From CAYVQF01 sp964454015 (GTDB taxonomy: Bacteria > Myxococcota_A > Bradymonadia > UBA4248), in the NCBI GenBank assembly GCA_964454015.1, contig CAYVQF010000012.1, forward strand, positions 1-64,000: 64,000 nucleotides of DNA, in the 5' to 3' direction. Made by a program: the position numbers and the translations under genes. Position 1 is the stretch's first letter. Each line of letters opens with the position of its first letter. The notes beneath the pieces were generated by a model that was not told the origin of the DNA, did not search any database, and saw only the letters and a program-made list of their open reading frames with translations. Positions 55,337 to 64,000 of the stretch are shown piece by piece.

Positions 55337-57409
55337 TCAGGGGAGGACGCAGGGTGGGGGATCGATGCCACACACCCGCCCGGAGTCGTTGATGGTGCCG
55401 ATGCAGCAGTTGGCGGCGCCGCCGGGGAATCCGCCGCAGCCCGTACCGCCGCAGGTGCCGCAGGAAGCGGCGCAGCAGGTCTGTCCGTTGAGGATGCCGT
55501 CCCAGCACAGGAAGGGGGCCGGTGCGGCGTCGGCCAGGGCGCCTTGGCCCGCCCAGCCATTCAACAGGGCATAGATGGTGCCATCTCGCTGAGCCGGGAG
55601 GGTGACGGCCTCCACGGCAGCGCGGCCCAGGCGATCCTCGAGCTGGGCCAGATAGAGGCTGCGGGGCAGCACCGGGGTGTCATGGGATTCCCACCAGCCG
55701 AAGGCTTCGTCCGGATCCCAGCTTCCCACGCGCTGGGTTCCCGTGCTGCCCACGGTCCAGTTCATGGCGCCTTTGGGGGCATCGCAGATGATGCCGGCGG
55801 TGGCGTTGACGTTCCAGAACAGGGTCTGGGCGCCGGCCCAGCCGTGGCCTGTGCCCGAAGACTGGCGATTCTGGACGTTGAAGTGGGCCGAGTGGAGGTT
55901 GTCGAACAAGAGCCCCGTGGACCAGCGGTGATGGGGGCCTTCATCGGAGTGATTGCGGACCGACACCGAATCCAACCACACATTGGGGCCGGCCACCCGG
56001 GCACCGGTGACGAAGTTGTGGCGTCCGTTGCGGGCGAAACAGCGCGTAAAGAGGTTGCCCGTGCCGCTGTTGATGTTGAAGGAGTAGCGTCGGCCTCCGG
56101 TGATCTCAGAGATCGGGTCGAGCTGGGCGACCTCTTCGATGGTGTTGAAGTGAGATTGGCTGAGGCTGACGGCGGAATAGCCGAAGTGGAGCGCCGTCAC
56201 GCGCCGCACGAAGGCGTTTTGCGCCCGGGTCAGGGTCACGGCATTCCAGGCGTGGTCTTCATCGGTGGGGTGGCTGTAGAGGGACTCCAGCCGCAGATCT
56301 TCCACGCCGCAGTGCTCGATGAAACCCTGGGGATTCGTGAGGAACACACGGCCGCCGCCGTATTGGGCCTCCATGGCGTCGACGATGGGGATGTCGATGG
56401 TGATGCGGTCGCCGGCGATGGCGACGATGCGCCGCGGATGGGTCACGGCATAAGCCGAGGCGGTCCAGCCCCAGGCGTCCATGCCCAGCTCGGTGATCCA
56501 GAGCTCATTCGGGGTGCGCTGAACGCCGATGCTGTCTCCCACGGAGAAGCCGGCCGTGGACGCGACCGTGAAGGAGAGCGCACCTACGGGCACCACGGCG
56601 GAGGTGATCTCCTGGCGGGTCCCAGAGACCTCGTCTGCGCCCGAGCCCGTGCCGGCGATGCGGATCAGGTCGTGCTGCGCCGTGCGCGTGGCGATGAGAC
56701 GCGTACCGTCGGCGCCCTGGCCTTCACCCCGGATGACGACGCCACTGTGGGCGATGACCAGCGCGTCGCTGACGTAATAGGTTCCGGCCCGCAGCAGCAG
56801 GGCGCCGCGGAAGCCATTGGCGTCGGGGCTGCGGGCAGCGACGGCGTCGATGGCGGCCTGAATGGCGGCCCGGCTGTCACCCGAGGCCGGCGGCGACAAG
56901 GTCTCAACCGTGGGGACATCGGGAATGGCCACGCCGCCGCCCTGATAGCCCGCGATGGAGAAGTCCGGCAGGAGGTGGATGCGGGCACTCTGACCCTCGG
57001 CGGCATAGCGACCATAGCTCAACCGGCCGCAGCCCGGGTCGATGCGCACCAGCGGTTCGGCGTCTCCGTGCACCAGGCGGCCGTCGACCTCTTGGGCGAC
57101 GCAGACGGGCTCAGCCGTATCGCTTGCGAGGTCCGTGTCGGTGGGGGTGTCCGCCGCTGTGTCCGTGCTTGTATCTAGCGTTGTGTCCGCCACCGTGTCG
57201 GTGCCCGTGTCGGTGTGGGTGTCCTCGGCCGTGTCCGAGTTTGTGTCCAGCGCTGTGTCGGTGCTTGTGTCCATCGCCGTGTCGGTTGCCACGTCCCCAG
57301 TGGGGAGCTCCTGGTCCGTCGTGTCTTTGGGGTTCTGCCGGGGGTCTTCCTGACAGTGCAACGCCACCAATGCCAGCAGGAAGAGTGTGGGGATTTTCAG
57401 GTACTTCAT
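55337..57409 (-). CDS. Beta-helix lipoprotein with Cys-rich C-terminal module
   Basis: 690 residues. Lipobox ALHC (C19); a long Asp/Thr linker (DTSTDTALDT-type repeats) to about 105. The main domain, about 130-600, is a right-handed parallel beta-helix of the pectate-lyase-like class (RAAIQAAIDAVAARSPDANG, GTYYVSDALVIAHSGVVIRGEG, NTIEEVAQLDPI), so it may bind or cleave polysaccharide. The last 60 residues form a compact Cys-rich module: CWDGILNGQTCCAASCG, CGGTGCG, GGAANCC, with final PPCVLP. AAGGGGG precedes the ATG at 57409. Confidence 0.85.
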   Translation of the reverse strand: MKYLKIPTLFLLALVALHCQEDPRQNPKDTTDQELPTGDVATDTAMDTSTDTALDTNSDTAEDTHTDTGTDTVADTTLDTSTDTAADTPTDTDLASDTAEPVCVAQEVDGRLVHGDAEPLVRIDPGCGRLSYGRYAAEGQSARIHLLPDFSIAGYQGGGVAIPDVPTVETLSPPASGDSRAAIQAAIDAVAARSPDANGFRGALLLRAGTYYVSDALVIAHSGVVIRGEGQGADGTRLIATRTAQHDLIRIAGTGSGADEVSGTRQEITSAVVPVGALSFTVASTAGFSVGDSIGVQRTPNELWITELGMDAWGWTASAYAVTHPRRIVAIAGDRITIDIPIVDAMEAQYGGGRVFLTNPQGFIEHCGVEDLRLESLYSHPTDEDHAWNAVTLTRAQNAFVRRVTALHFGYSAVSLSQSHFNTIEEVAQLDPISEITGGRRYSFNINSGTGNLFTRCFARNGRHNFVTGARVAGPNVWLDSVSVRNHSDEGPHHRWSTGLLFDNLHSAHFNVQNRQSSGTGHGWAGAQTLFWNVNATAGIICDAPKGAMNWTVGSTGTQRVGSWDPDEAFGWWESHDTPVLPRSLYLAQLEDRLGRAAVEAVTLPAQRDGTIYALLNGWAGQGALADAAPAPFLCWDGILNGQTCCAASCGTCGGTGCGGFPGGAANCCIGTINDSGRVCGIDPPPCVLP

Positions 57410-57767
57410 GTGGACCCCCTTGTAGGTCTCGCGCTGGGTCGTTCGCTTGTGGCGAAGAAAGCCGCTGGGCGGCCGGTGCCAGTGCGCGCCAGCATGACGC
57501 CGAGCCCCGGTGACATCAAGCGGTGGATGATCTGCAGCGCCCAGGCTTGGCTGAGGTTGCGGGAAGATCCAGCGGGGCGCTGGGGAAGGCCGGGCCGGGT
57601 GACCGCATCGTGCCTGGCAGTGACGCAGCCGGCACATCAGGTCTAGGGTCTTTCCCTGCCTCGGGCCACGTGGTACTTTGCAGAAGGCGTAGATTTGATG
57701 CCACGTTGTGGTCAGGGGCGCCTGTGCGTTGGCGAACCGTGGCGAGCGCGATGAAAGGGGTTTGGCC
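57410..57767. other. Divergent region between two lipoprotein genes
   Basis: 358 bases with no supported gene. Should hold both promoters; no clear consensus elements were found. Confidence 0.4.
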
Positions 57768-58364
57768 ATGTTCCGCGTGACTTTGATCTGGTTGCTGTTG
57801 CTCTTGGTCGGGCTCAGCCCGGTGGCTTGCAAGAAGCCCTCGGCAGAAGGCGAGTCCACCGCTGCCACGGAGCAGCCCGGCGCCGGTGCTTTCGAGGAGC
57901 ACGTGACGATGGAGGCCGTGGGCGCGATGCTCGCCGAGATGAAGGCCTGCATCGACGTCGATCAGAGCGCTGAGGCCCTGTTTTTGTGTTCCTGTCGCAG
58001 CGAAGTGGGCTTGAGCAAGTTGCCGCCGCCGGCGGACGTGGAGGCCCACTGCAGTGAGGTGGTGGCGGCCAACATGGCGGTGAGCGCCCTGAGCGAGCGC
58101 GAGCAGGAGCAGAGCAGGGTCGTCACCGGGGCGAGCGATGTTCCCGTGTCGGCGGGCGTCATTTTCTCGCTCGTGGTCCCCTGCATGCTCCCGGCGATGG
58201 AGGCGGGCGACCGGGCGCAGGTGGAGATGGAGGGCTGCTTCTGCTTTGCCCATGAGGTCATCAACCGGCTGTGGCAGCCGTGGGCGACGAACGCTGAGAT
58301 GTTGGCAGCGCTGAACACGGTGGTCCAGGACATGCGGAAGACGGGCCGTTGTCGGCCCAAGTAG
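57768..58364 (+). CDS. Lipoprotein with conserved cysteines, unknown function
   Basis: 198 residues. Lipobox PVAC (C21), short linker, then a helical domain with several Cys (MKACIDVDQSAEALFLCSCRSEV, CFCFAHEVINRL, TGRCRPK) that could form disulfides in the periplasm. AAGGGG lies seven bases before the ATG. No family was recognised. Converges with the kinase at 58403. Confidence 0.72.
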   Translation: MFRVTLIWLLLLLVGLSPVACKKPSAEGESTAATEQPGAGAFEEHVTMEAVGAMLAEMKACIDVDQSAEALFLCSCRSEVGLSKLPPPADVEAHCSEVVAANMAVSALSEREQEQSRVVTGASDVPVSAGVIFSLVVPCMLPAMEAGDRAQVEMEGCFCFAHEVINRLWQPWATNAEMLAALNTVVQDMRKTGRCRPK

Positions 58365-58402
58365 GACGCAATCCGCTGTCGCCCGTGGATTCTGCTGCCT
58401 GC

Positions 58403-60691
58403 TCACCCGCGCAGCGCGCGCGCCCACTGCATGACGCCCACCGCCGCGTCAGCCATCCCAGCATTCGCTCTACCGAGCGCCCACAGGCGCTGCGCCGCCA
58501 GCTCAAAGGTCTGCGCGCGCCTGGTCACATCCAGCACCGGCAGGCCCTCTAATCTCTCCAAATAACTAATTAACCTATCATGAGCTGCGAAGAAGACCCC
58601 TAGCTCACCATGACGCACACGCTGCGCCTCACTCAACGTGAGGTGCTTCGCATCCATGAGCCGCGCCAGCTCCCCCCACCGCCTATCCTCATCCTCATCC
58701 GAGACGAGCCGATAGCCACGTCGCGCCAACCGGCGCAGCAGCGGCTCGATGAGCGGCCTGATGGGCGAGCCCGCAGGCCAGAGCTGCTCCAGATCGCCGA
58801 GCACAAAGGTCTCCCACGCGCCAAATCGTTGCTCGCATCGTGCTCGCAACCCTCCGGGTTTGCACGACTCTTCGCCATCCATGGCTGCGAGTTCGCTCTC
58901 AGCCCCCGCGCGGCCCACCCGCTTGTCCTGACGCGCGAGCACCTCGCGCGCCTGCGCCTCAGACATCGTCAACGCCACGGGCATCGACGCAACATCCGAC
59001 GCCAAGATCTCGCGCCAAGGCCGCCCCTGCTCCCGCTCCAACGCCTCCAGACCTCGCTCCGCCTGCTCCCGCTCCGCCAACGCGCGCTGTTGCGTCATGT
59101 TCCCCTTCACGCGCAGCACGCTGTAGCGACGAAGCTGGTCCAAATAGCGCACATCTTGCGCGCCAAGACGCGCGCGCCCCGCCTCCAACGCTCGCCCCAA
59201 CACCGCCGCGACCTCATCCCAGCTCCACTTCACCTCACGAGGATTCTGCGCGATCTCAAGCCCCATCTTCCACGCCGCACACTCCAGAAAGGGCACCTGC
59301 CACAGCGCGTCTCGCCCCCGCAAGAAGCGCAGCTCCGAGACGCTCGACCCCACGGCGTGCGCCGGCTTCGCCATCAGATCCCACAGCCTCAACTGCACCT
59401 TGCACGAGGAGATCGACCCGCGCAGCGCCTCGGACAGCGCCGCATTGTGCCAACGCGCGCCCTCATCCGCACGCGCACGCCTCCAAAAGACATGGCCGAC
59501 GAGCGCCCCGTACACACATGCTTGAAACGCGAAAGCCACGACGAGGGCCATATCCGCTGACAGCTTCCACGTCATCAAATCATTCATCATACCAAAGACG
59601 CCCAGGAGGACGATAAGCGGAAACAACGCATAGAGAAACCGTAACACAAAGATCTCCCCAAAGCCCAGACGCAGCACATCACGATCCGCATCGCCTCGTC
59701 GCATCACCTTGAGGTCACGCTCCATCTCCCGCACCAGCTCCGCCTGCCGCGCGCTCGTGAGCGCCGTCACCGGCTCCTGCACAGGCGCCACGACGCCCAC
59801 ATCTTGACGCACCATCAACGCGCCGCCGCGCTGTTTGAGCCGCGCCTGAATTTCGCGCGCCTCGCGCGCGAGCTGCGCCGCGTCGCACATCCGCGAGGCC
59901 TCCGCCGCCTGCAACAAGCGGCCGAGCAAGACGATGGTGTCCGGGCTCGCCCGCACGACGCGGCGCCAAGCGCTCGGGTCGATGGGATCGACGATCTTGG
60001 CGGCGTCGTGACCGGAGAACAACGCCACTGCCGTTGCGCCCACGGCATAGAGGTCCGAGGCGGGCGTCGCCACGCCGCGCAACTGCTCGGGCGCCATGTA
60101 GCCAAAGGTGCCCGCCACGGTGGAGCCCTGTCCGTCGACATCACGGGTGATCTGGCGGACGGCGCCGAAGTCGATGAGCACGAGCCGACCGTCGGCGCGA
60201 CGCATGAGGTTCGAGGGTTTGATGTCGCGGTGGATGATGGGCGGCTTGCGGGCATGAAGATAGACGAGGATGTGGGCTAAGTCCTCGATCATCTTCAGGA
60301 TACTCGCCTCGTCCCAGTTGCCGCCCAGGGCCAGGACCTGCCCGTCGATGTAGGCTTGCACCAGATAGAGGCAGATCTGGCCCGGGCGCTCGACCGTGGC
60401 GCTCGCCACAAAGGCGGGAATGCCCTCGTGCTGCAGGGCCCGCAGCGTGGCCACCTCCCGCTCAAAGAGCTCCACCGCCTTGAACGACTCCACGCGCCGC
60501 AGCGAGAGCTCCTTGATCGCGACGGTCTGCCCCGTCTGGGTGTCGCGCCCGCGATAGGTCGTGCCCGACGCGCCATGCCCGAGCACGCTCTCCAGCACGA
60601 AACGCCCCTGGAGCATCGTCTCCTGGGCACACATGGGACATTGCGCCACTTGCTGATTCAGCGTCTCATGACAGCTCACACACAAAATCAT
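58403..60691 (-). CDS. Ser/Thr protein kinase with N-terminal zinc ribbon and membrane helices
   Basis: 762 residues. I start at ATG 60691 (GAGGAG ten bases upstream) rather than 60709. A small zinc ribbon comes first (C4, C7, C18, C21), then a Hanks kinase: GHGASG 38-43, VAIK K60, HRDIKPSN 154-161, DFG 174-176, and the activation segment GTFGYMAPEQL. Two membrane segments at about 355-378 and 385-408 are followed by about 350 cytoplasmic residues, helical, no recognised domain. Probably a regulator of envelope or developmental events; no cognate phosphatase is nearby. Confidence 0.87.
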   Translation of the reverse strand: MILCVSCHETLNQQVAQCPMCAQETMLQGRFVLESVLGHGASGTTYRGRDTQTGQTVAIKELSLRRVESFKAVELFEREVATLRALQHEGIPAFVASATVERPGQICLYLVQAYIDGQVLALGGNWDEASILKMIEDLAHILVYLHARKPPIIHRDIKPSNLMRRADGRLVLIDFGAVRQITRDVDGQGSTVAGTFGYMAPEQLRGVATPASDLYAVGATAVALFSGHDAAKIVDPIDPSAWRRVVRASPDTIVLLGRLLQAAEASRMCDAAQLAREAREIQARLKQRGGALMVRQDVGVVAPVQEPVTALTSARQAELVREMERDLKVMRRGDADRDVLRLGFGEIFVLRFLYALFPLIVLLGVFGMMNDLMTWKLSADMALVVAFAFQACVYGALVGHVFWRRARADEGARWHNAALSEALRGSISSCKVQLRLWDLMAKPAHAVGSSVSELRFLRGRDALWQVPFLECAAWKMGLEIAQNPREVKWSWDEVAAVLGRALEAGRARLGAQDVRYLDQLRRYSVLRVKGNMTQQRALAEREQAERGLEALEREQGRPWREILASDVASMPVALTMSEAQAREVLARQDKRVGRAGAESELAAMDGEESCKPGGLRARCEQRFGAWETFVLGDLEQLWPAGSPIRPLIEPLLRRLARRGYRLVSDEDEDRRWGELARLMDAKHLTLSEAQRVRHGELGVFFAAHDRLISYLERLEGLPVLDVTRRAQTFELAAQRLWALGRANAGMADAAVGVMQWARALRG

Positions 60692-61090
60692 CGGCCCTGC
60701 GCTCCTCATCGCAAGTGCTTGTTACGCATCACTCGGCCGCATGGATCGACCTGGGCCAACCAGCCATGGAGCTCGTCACGCCGCGCTCGGAGATGCACTG
60801 GCCATCTCGCTGCGTCAACCAAGTGGCTGGCTTAGTTTGGGATCCACGGGCGCCGAGGCGTGCGCGGGGCGAGGTGCGCTGTTTGTCTCAGGTCCAACGG
60901 GCCTGGTTTAGGGACTGGCCTCGTGCCAGCCCTCCCTGACGGCCGCCATTGGAGAACGCGTTTGTCCTGAGCCCCCTAACCATTGACCTCCCTCACCCGA
61001 TGGACGAGTCTAGGTGCACCGGACAGCGCGTTGCTTAGGTGCCCATTGCGGACCTTCTGCAATGCGGCACCCCAAAGAAAGGACCGCTTC
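60692..61090. other. Divergent intergenic region with dispersed repeats
   Basis: 399 bases with no credible gene. Contains the TTTGGGATCCAC element (60835-60872) and an imperfect hairpin GGGACTGGC-CTCGT-GCCAGCCC at 60911-60932, a looser member of the palindrome class. Confidence 0.5.
60835..60872. repeat. Dispersed TTTGGGATCCAC element, copy 2
   Basis: TTTGGGATCCAC followed by GGGCGCCGAGGCGTGCGCG; nearly the same as the copy at 51322, with one indel and one substitution over about 33 bases. Confidence 0.6.
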
Positions 61091-63535
61091 ATGAAAAAGC
61101 TCCTGCTCTGCTTACTCTTGCTCACCGGTGTCTGCTACGCCTGTGACGACAGCGCTGGCACCAAGGACGCCGATGTCCAGGCCGACACCAGCCTGCCCGA
61201 CAGCACCCCGCCGCCTGATCTGTCGCCTGATGGGGACGACACGGGTGACACCTTGGATTGTGGTCCCTGCACCAGCCCGCCAGCGGTCACTTGCGAGGAC
61301 TCCGATCTGGTGCGCTGGGTGAGCCCGGGCACCTGCGCGCAAGGCACCTGCGTCTATGAGGCCCTGCGGACGCGCTGTGTCATCGGCTGCGAGGCTGCGG
61401 CCTGCCTCGGTGATCCCTGCGAGGGCGTCACCTGCGCCAGCCCGCCAGGGGCTTGCTTCTCTGCGACCGGGACCTGCACGAGCGGGCTCTGCAGCTACGC
61501 GCCTCTGACGGGCACGAGCTGTGATGACGGCGACGCCTGCACCACGGATGATCGCTGCGAGAGCGGCGTCTGCGCTGGCACGGCCCTGCGCTGCGAGAGC
61601 TCGCCACCGGCGCGCTGCCTCGATTCGGCGCGCCTCGAGGTTTTCCAAGCGGTCGGTGTCTGCAGCGAGGGCGAGTGCACCTACACCGCCGCGCCCGTCA
61701 CCTGCCCGGGCGGCTGCGCCGACGACGCCTGCCTCGGCGATCCCTGCGCGGGCGTCACCTGCGCCAGCCCGCCCAATGGCTGCTACGAGGCCGAGGGCAT
61801 CTGCCAGAACGGCCTGTGCAGCTACGCCCCAGATGACGGCAGCCCTTGCGACGATGGCGACGCCTGCACCACGGGCGACACCTGCCAGGCTGGGACCTGC
61901 AGCGGCACGACCATCGCCTGTACCACCCCGGGGTTCGGGCCGACCTGCGCCGACGCCAACACCCGGCGCACCCCCGTCACGCCCGGCACCTGCGATGGCG
62001 GCACCTGCACCTACGCCACCCAGGACACGGTCTGCGAGTTCGGGTGCGAAAGCGGGGCCTGTGTGGGCGATCCCTGCGCCCAGGTCACCTGTGACACCCC
62101 GCCCGAGCCGAGCTGCCAAGGCAGCCTCTTGCAGACCGCCGTGCCGGGCAGCGGCGTCTGCTCGGGCGGCCTCTGCACCTGGTCCTTCAACACCACCACG
62201 TGCGCCAACGGCTGCACGGGCGGGGCCTGCGTCGCCCCGACGGGTCTCGTCATCAGCGAGCTTCTCTACGACTCGACGGGTTTTCCCGATACGGACGCCT
62301 TCCTGGAGATTCACGGCCCGCCTGGGACCGCCCTGACGGGCGTCAGCATCGTGGCCATCAACGGCAACGGCGGCGCCATCTACGCCACCATCCCCCTGGC
62401 GGGACACATCGGCGCGAGCGGTCTCTACGTCGTGGCCCACCCGAGCGCTCAGCCCTTCATCGCCGACGTGGCCGACCTCATGACCACGGCCATCGACTTG
62501 CAGAACGGCCCGGACAGCGTGCAGCTCCGTTTTGGCGACCAGGTCCTCGACGCGCTGGCCTACGGCAACTTCGGCGCCTCGGACATCGCCGCCGGCGAAG
62601 GGCAGCCCGCCCTTCCCACGGCAGTCAACGAGAGCCTCGCCCGGGACCACCTCTTCACCGACACGGACGACAACTTCACCGACTTCAAGGCCGGCTCGCC
62701 GACGCCGGGGGCTGCGACGCCGGCGCCCTCGATCTGTATCAGCGAGCCCGACGCGATTGTCCGCAACGGCGTGCTCTTCACGGGAGACTTCAACGCCGCG
62801 GTCAAGCTCGGCGGGCGCATCGAGATCTGCGGCGAGGTGCTCATGAACAATCTCGATTACCTACCGCTACACGTCGAGGTGATTGGGATTTCTCCGCAGG
62901 CGGTGATTTATCACACGTCGAGCGCCCGCGGGCTGAGCTTTGCCAATGGCGTGAATGCCCACGTCGAGGCGGTGCGCATCGTCGGCCACGCCAGCAGTGG
63001 GGCGGGCCAGGGACTCCGCGTTAGATCTGCCGCGCTCGTGCTCAAGGATGTCGAGGTCACGGGTTTTCCTGGCGGCACGACGGTCGAGGCCGCCTTGGCC
63101 ACGGTCGTCATCGAGAGGTCGCGCTTCGTAGGCAACCGCGGCGGGCCGGCCCTCTTTCTGGACCGGAGCACGGGGACCCTGACGGACGTGGTTTTCGAGG
63201 ACAACACCACCCCGAGCGGGAGCCTCCTCGGCGGCGCGGTGACGGCGAACCTCGAATCGGCGGTGACCTTCACCCGGTGTACCTTTCTCCAGAACTCCGG
63301 GACCCACAGCAGCGGCGGCGCTGCGGTCTACCTTGGGTCCACGCCCACGCAGGTCGGGGTGTGGGCGACCCTGCGGGCGACGGATTGCACTTGGGGTACG
63401 GGGGCGACAGCCAACGCGCCGCACGACCTGGTCGTGTGGTACGGGACGGGGACCACCGGGCGAGTGATCACCAACGTGACGGGGAACATCTACTGCACGG
63501 CCTCCAGCGATGGTAACGTCTGTACGTATTTTTAA
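61091..63535 (+). CDS. Lipoprotein: Cys repeats, lamin-tail-like and beta-helix domains
   Basis: 814 residues. ATG 61091 has AAGGA seven bases upstream and opens a signal peptide with lipobox CYAC (C18). An Asp/Pro/Ser linker is followed by long Cys modules (about 55-390) built of recurring GDPCxGVTCASPP and CDDGDACTT phrases. A lamin-tail-like domain comes next (LVISELLYDSTGFPDTDAFLEI, about 395-540). The last 260 residues form a right-handed beta-helix (ALVLKDVEVTGFPG, VVIERSRFVGNRGG, VVFEDNTT). Probably a surface adhesin or scaffold; the GDPCAGVTC phrase is shared with the lipoprotein at 18082. Confidence 0.85.
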   Translation: MKKLLLCLLLLTGVCYACDDSAGTKDADVQADTSLPDSTPPPDLSPDGDDTGDTLDCGPCTSPPAVTCEDSDLVRWVSPGTCAQGTCVYEALRTRCVIGCEAAACLGDPCEGVTCASPPGACFSATGTCTSGLCSYAPLTGTSCDDGDACTTDDRCESGVCAGTALRCESSPPARCLDSARLEVFQAVGVCSEGECTYTAAPVTCPGGCADDACLGDPCAGVTCASPPNGCYEAEGICQNGLCSYAPDDGSPCDDGDACTTGDTCQAGTCSGTTIACTTPGFGPTCADANTRRTPVTPGTCDGGTCTYATQDTVCEFGCESGACVGDPCAQVTCDTPPEPSCQGSLLQTAVPGSGVCSGGLCTWSFNTTTCANGCTGGACVAPTGLVISELLYDSTGFPDTDAFLEIHGPPGTALTGVSIVAINGNGGAIYATIPLAGHIGASGLYVVAHPSAQPFIADVADLMTTAIDLQNGPDSVQLRFGDQVLDALAYGNFGASDIAAGEGQPALPTAVNESLARDHLFTDTDDNFTDFKAGSPTPGAATPAPSICISEPDAIVRNGVLFTGDFNAAVKLGGRIEICGEVLMNNLDYLPLHVEVIGISPQAVIYHTSSARGLSFANGVNAHVEAVRIVGHASSGAGQGLRVRSAALVLKDVEVTGFPGGTTVEAALATVVIERSRFVGNRGGPALFLDRSTGTLTDVVFEDNTTPSGSLLGGAVTANLESAVTFTRCTFLQNSGTHSSGGAAVYLGSTPTQVGVWATLRATDCTWGTGATANAPHDLVVWYGTGTTGRVITNVTGNIYCTASSDGNVCTYF

Positions 63536-63548
63536 GCCGGCGCCCAAT

Positions 63549-63570
63549 CGGCCGGCGCATAGGCCGGCCG
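63549..63570. repeat. Dispersed palindrome, copy 2 (CGGCCGGC stem)
   Basis: CGGCCGGC-GCATAG-GCCGGCCG, followed by GTACGGCTC and ATTTTG. Matches the copy at 41845, with a compensated base-pair change. It lies just after the stop of the preceding lipoprotein gene. Confidence 0.7.
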
Positions 63571-63700
63571 GTACGGCTCTATTTTGATTTTGTGGATGGC
63601 GGGCACCCGTGGGCTTGGACTTGCGGGAGGCGGTGGCCAGCGCCACCTTTTGTTCCAGAGCCGCGATGGCCTTTGGCGGAGAACGTCGAGGAGGTGGAGC

Positions 63701-64000
63701 GTGGGAGCTGTGCAAGAAGAGGGGGCCTTGGGGTCGCCCTTGTCAGGGAAGGTGATGGGAGCGTTGCCGACGTTGCGGCAGCGTTTTCGGGAGGCCCTGC
63801 CCGGGGATGAGCGTGAGGTGTTGGCTCCCCGCGCGATCCATGGCGCGGCTTGGGCCTCCGTGCGGCCGACCCCGGTGGCGCGGCCGCGGATGGTAGCCGT
63901 GGCCACGGCGCTGGCAGCGGAACTCGGGGGGCTGCCCTGGGCGGCGCCAGACTTTTTGGCGGCCATGGCGGGCAACACCCTCTTGCCCGGATCGCGCCCC
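63701..64000 (+). CDS. selO: Protein adenylyltransferase SelO, N-terminal part (cut by window edge)
   Basis: The first 100 codons of a SelO/YdiU (UPF0061) pseudokinase, which transfers AMP to target proteins and takes part in redox stress responses. Recognised from RFREALPGDE, AIHGAAWASVRPTPVARPRM and ATALAAELGGL, the conserved opening of the family. GTG 63701 is preferred, with GGAGG six bases upstream; an ATG at 63755 is possible. The catalytic part lies outside the window. Confidence 0.8.
   Translation, partial: MGAVQEEGALGSPLSGKVMGALPTLRQRFREALPGDEREVLAPRAIHGAAWASVRPTPVARPRMVAVATALAAELGGLPWAAPDFLAAMAGNTLLPGSRP

Overview
This is a high-GC window with dense coding on both strands. It was probably assembled from an uncultured relative of the Myxococcota (the former delta-proteobacteria, perhaps Bradymonadia-like). 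The evidence is indirect: two large eukaryote-like Ser/Thr kinases, at least a dozen lipoproteins with Asp/Thr/Pro-rich linkers followed by EGF-like Cys repeats, FGE-type lectin folds or beta-helices, and oxygen-sensitive 2-oxoacid:ferredoxin and acyl-CoA dehydratase-activase genes beside katG/perR oxidative defence. A 100-N scaffold gap (50219-50318) shows it is a draft assembly. Both ends cut genes: an RNase E/G on the left (C-terminus missing) and a SelO pseudokinase on the right (N-terminus only). No rRNA, tRNA, CRISPR array, phage or transposase gene was seen. || Layout. 1-7.3 kb: RNase E/G with hexapeptide repeats, a kinase-Cache receptor, a ClpX-like ATPase with a degenerate Walker B and a Cys-repeat lipoprotein that looks metal-binding. 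7.5-12 kb: a small Cys/His secreted protein, feoB with its Cys-rich partner, an unknown helical protein and a PhnA-like zinc protein. 12-19.8 kb: two divergent FGE-fold lipoproteins, a small lipoprotein, an SDR, a periplasmic MsrB-MsrA fusion and a large Cys-repeat lipoprotein. 19.9-27.3 kb: a compact minus-strand operon, BlaI-like repressor, M56 protease, czcC, czcB, czcA, with a promoter whose spacer carries a CTAC-N8-GTAG dyad. 27.4-36.2 kb: an APC permease with a Usp-like tail, a SEC-C protein, lipoproteins, an esterase and the translationally coupled perR-katG pair. 36.5-41 kb: a frameshifted gene and a 1,369-residue double activase/dehydratase protein. 41-44 kb: several small repeat arrays and an unknown polytopic membrane protein. 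44-49.2 kb: a Na+/solute symporter followed by an overlapping CaiB-KorA-KorBC operon. 49.2-64 kb: an outer-membrane barrel, a 72-bp repeat array broken by the gap, a lipoprotein-pilin fusion, a DUF362 ferredoxin, beta-helix lipoproteins, a zinc-ribbon kinase and SelO. || How the genes fit together. Metal handling recurs (Cys-repeat lipoprotein, FeoB, CzcCBA under BlaI/M56-type control, His-Asp-rich CzcB). So does envelope display of modular lipoproteins. The symporter, CoA-transferase and ferredoxin oxidoreductase genes plausibly form one anaerobic organic-acid pathway. Many intergenic regions hold palindromic repeats of a few related families; two copies differ by a base pair that is compensated on both sides of the stem.
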